Part shown: piece by piece, positions 62,638-64,000 of the stretch
Layout of the letters: each line of letters begins with the position of its first letter
Position numbering within the stretch: the stretch's first letter is position 1
Source of the DNA: Spisula solida
Taxonomy: Eukaryota; Mollusca; Bivalvia; Venerida; Mactridae
DNA length: 64,000 nt
Direction: 5' to 3'
Assembly: GCA_947247005.1 (NCBI GenBank)
Contig: OX365949.1
Span: 1,064,001-1,128,000, forward strand
Translations under genes and position numbers: made by a program
Notes under the pieces: model-generated
What the model saw: the letters and a program-made list of their open reading frames with translations, nothing else
Databases searched by the model: none
Told to the model about the DNA's origin: nothing

Positions 62638-62998
62638 CTGTAACGTATACATATAACTTATTATACCTCACATTTTCTACAATACAAAATTACCATTGCC
62701 CCAGAGAGAGAGACATTATGACTGTCCAAGGCATTTCCAAACCATTTCACATGTGATCAACCGAAAAGTGGCTGTCATGTCATGTGATTGTTAATCATGG
62801 CTGTGAACATTTGCTGCACTTATAATATTGTTTGATATAATAAAATAAATATCATATGCCTGAAGGGTGACATGAATATTGTCAACACTCAAAACAAAAT
62901 GTCCGGGTGACATTCTGCCCTCGGGTTGACAATATAGTTCATGCAGGCCCCGAAATGGTGACCTCATTTAAAACCATTTACAACTTCTAAGACTTTGT

Positions 62999-63062
62999 CC
63001 CTTTGGTGCAACAAGGTTGTATATCAATATATAGTAAGGTACAACCTTGTTGCACCAAAGGG
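62999..63062. other. Perfect 23-bp inverted repeat with 18-nt loop
   Basis: Arms CCCTTTGGTGCAACAAGG plus TTGTA (62999-63021) and the exact reverse complement at 63040-63062, loop 63022-63039. It lies in host intron sequence next to a family A repeat. Confidence 0.9.
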
Positions 63063-63129
63063 AAGAAATGCAGCCTCTATTGCATGTATGAGGTTTTCAT
63101 ATTGTCTTAACCAACCACCTTGTAATTTT

Positions 63130-63845
63130 AACCAGATACCCACAATAAAGGTTAAGCCAAGTTTTGTCTATAATTTGACCTAATGACCTAGTTTTTTTAC
63201 CACATACGACCCAATATTGCACTTGACCTAGATTTTGTTGAGATGATCATAGTGACCAAATTTCATAAAGATTAGGTCAAAATTATGACCTCTAGTGACT
63301 ACACAAGGTTTTTTTATGATTAGACCTTGTGAGCTAGTTTTTAACCCTGGATGACCCAATATCAAACTTAGCCTAGACTTTGTTGAGATGATTATTGTGA
63401 CTAAGTTTCATAATGATTAGGCTAAAACTGTGACCTCTAGTGTCTACACAAGCAAATTGTCGACAGACGTCGGACGGACGAAGAGTGATCACAAAAGCTC
63501 ACTCTGTCACTTTATGGCAGGTGAGCTAAAAACCAAGCTCTTTACAAAGACTTTTCCCCTTTGAAAGGACTACAAAATCACGTTTTCAAGTACTAGGCAT
63601 TAAATTCTAGTACTTGTGAATCTTGTTTCAATTATCTAAAACAATACTCAGTAGTTTTCTTTCACTTGGCCTAATGAACCAGTTGATCCAATATTGAACT
63701 TAGTCATAATTTTTCAAAAATAAACATTTTGACTAGGTTTAATAAATATACAGTGAAATTCATGTGACCTCTAGAGTGTTGCTGATGCCTGACATAAAGT
63801 GATCACAATAGCTCACCCAGAGTACAAGTTATAAGGTGAGCTTAG
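63130..63845. repeat. Dispersed repeat, family A (copies 2 and 3)
   Basis: GACCTAATGACCTAGTTTTT, CTAGATTTTGTTGAGATGAT, AGTGACCAAATTTCATAAAG, TATGACCTCTAGTGACTACAC, twice in tandem, ending GAAGAGTGATCACAAAAGC. From 63660 a shorter copy ends AGTGATCACAATAGCTCACC. Confidence 0.7.
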
Positions 63846-64000
63846 ACAAATTATTAATTTTCAATTTACTAGCCTAAGGTTAGAGTACTGAAAATAATCA
63901 GACCTGAAACATTTTATTGATTAATTAATGCCTAATGATTAAAATGTCAGTACATTTGACAATATTTATAACAAGAAAGGTAAGATATTTTCAAATATAT

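Noticed and set aside
59415..61585. Open frames of about 500-720 codons in the 15-bp array
   Set aside because: All codons come from a 15-bp unit without stops; the same happens on both strands and several frames. No start context or splice link to the host gene was found.

Overview
The window is AT-rich animal genomic DNA with GT-AG introns, very abundant minisatellites, tRNA-derived SINEs, CR1-like and L1/Tx1-like LINEs and a tyrosine-recombinase retrotransposon. The mix suggests a marine invertebrate, most likely a bivalve mollusc; that assignment is inference from repeat types and was not tested against any database.

One host gene fills the window on the minus strand. I could chain 33 exons from 62637 down to position 1. 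Every junction has consensus or near-consensus splice sites and the reading phase is kept throughout (3845 nt, about 1281 residues, open at both ends). In order the protein carries a DEAD-box-like helicase core, a Cys-Cys-Cys-His cluster, two Tudor domains and a long helical, ARM-repeat-like C-terminal region. The helicase-plus-Tudor combination identifies it as TDRD12 (the insect counterparts are the Yb proteins), a factor of the piRNA transposon-silencing pathway. Its 5' exons lie to the right of the window and its 3' end to the left.

Almost everything else is intronic. 1-10 kb: retrotransposon tail, SINE and large tandem arrays between C-terminal exons. 10-23.5 kb: a 37-bp array (16-18 kb), a broken L1/Tx1-like LINE (18.5-21.5 kb) and a giant palindrome of a pogo-like element (21.5-23.3 kb), all between or within Tudor/ARM introns. 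23.5-37.2 kb: dense exons with small MITEs and minisatellites. 37.1-43.7 kb: a CR1-like LINE inserted into a tandem array made from the edge of the helicase motif V exon. 45.8-57.4 kb: an 11.6-kb intron holding a CR1-like fragment and a Ngaro/DIRS-type retrotransposon, which is itself interrupted by a DNA transposon and by a pogo-like element containing a further LINE. 59.4-61.5 kb: a 15-bp array next to the exon with the ATP-binding motif.

The most unusual pattern is that many of the minisatellites are built from exon edges: the repeated unit contains the splice acceptor or donor together with the first or last coding bases of the neighbouring TDRD12 exon. At the motif V exon the unit is 84 bp (28 codons), so the gene carries eight tandem copies of a usable-looking acceptor. 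A second point of interest is a hairpin conserved by compensating changes in the 3' part of two Ngaro-like copies.
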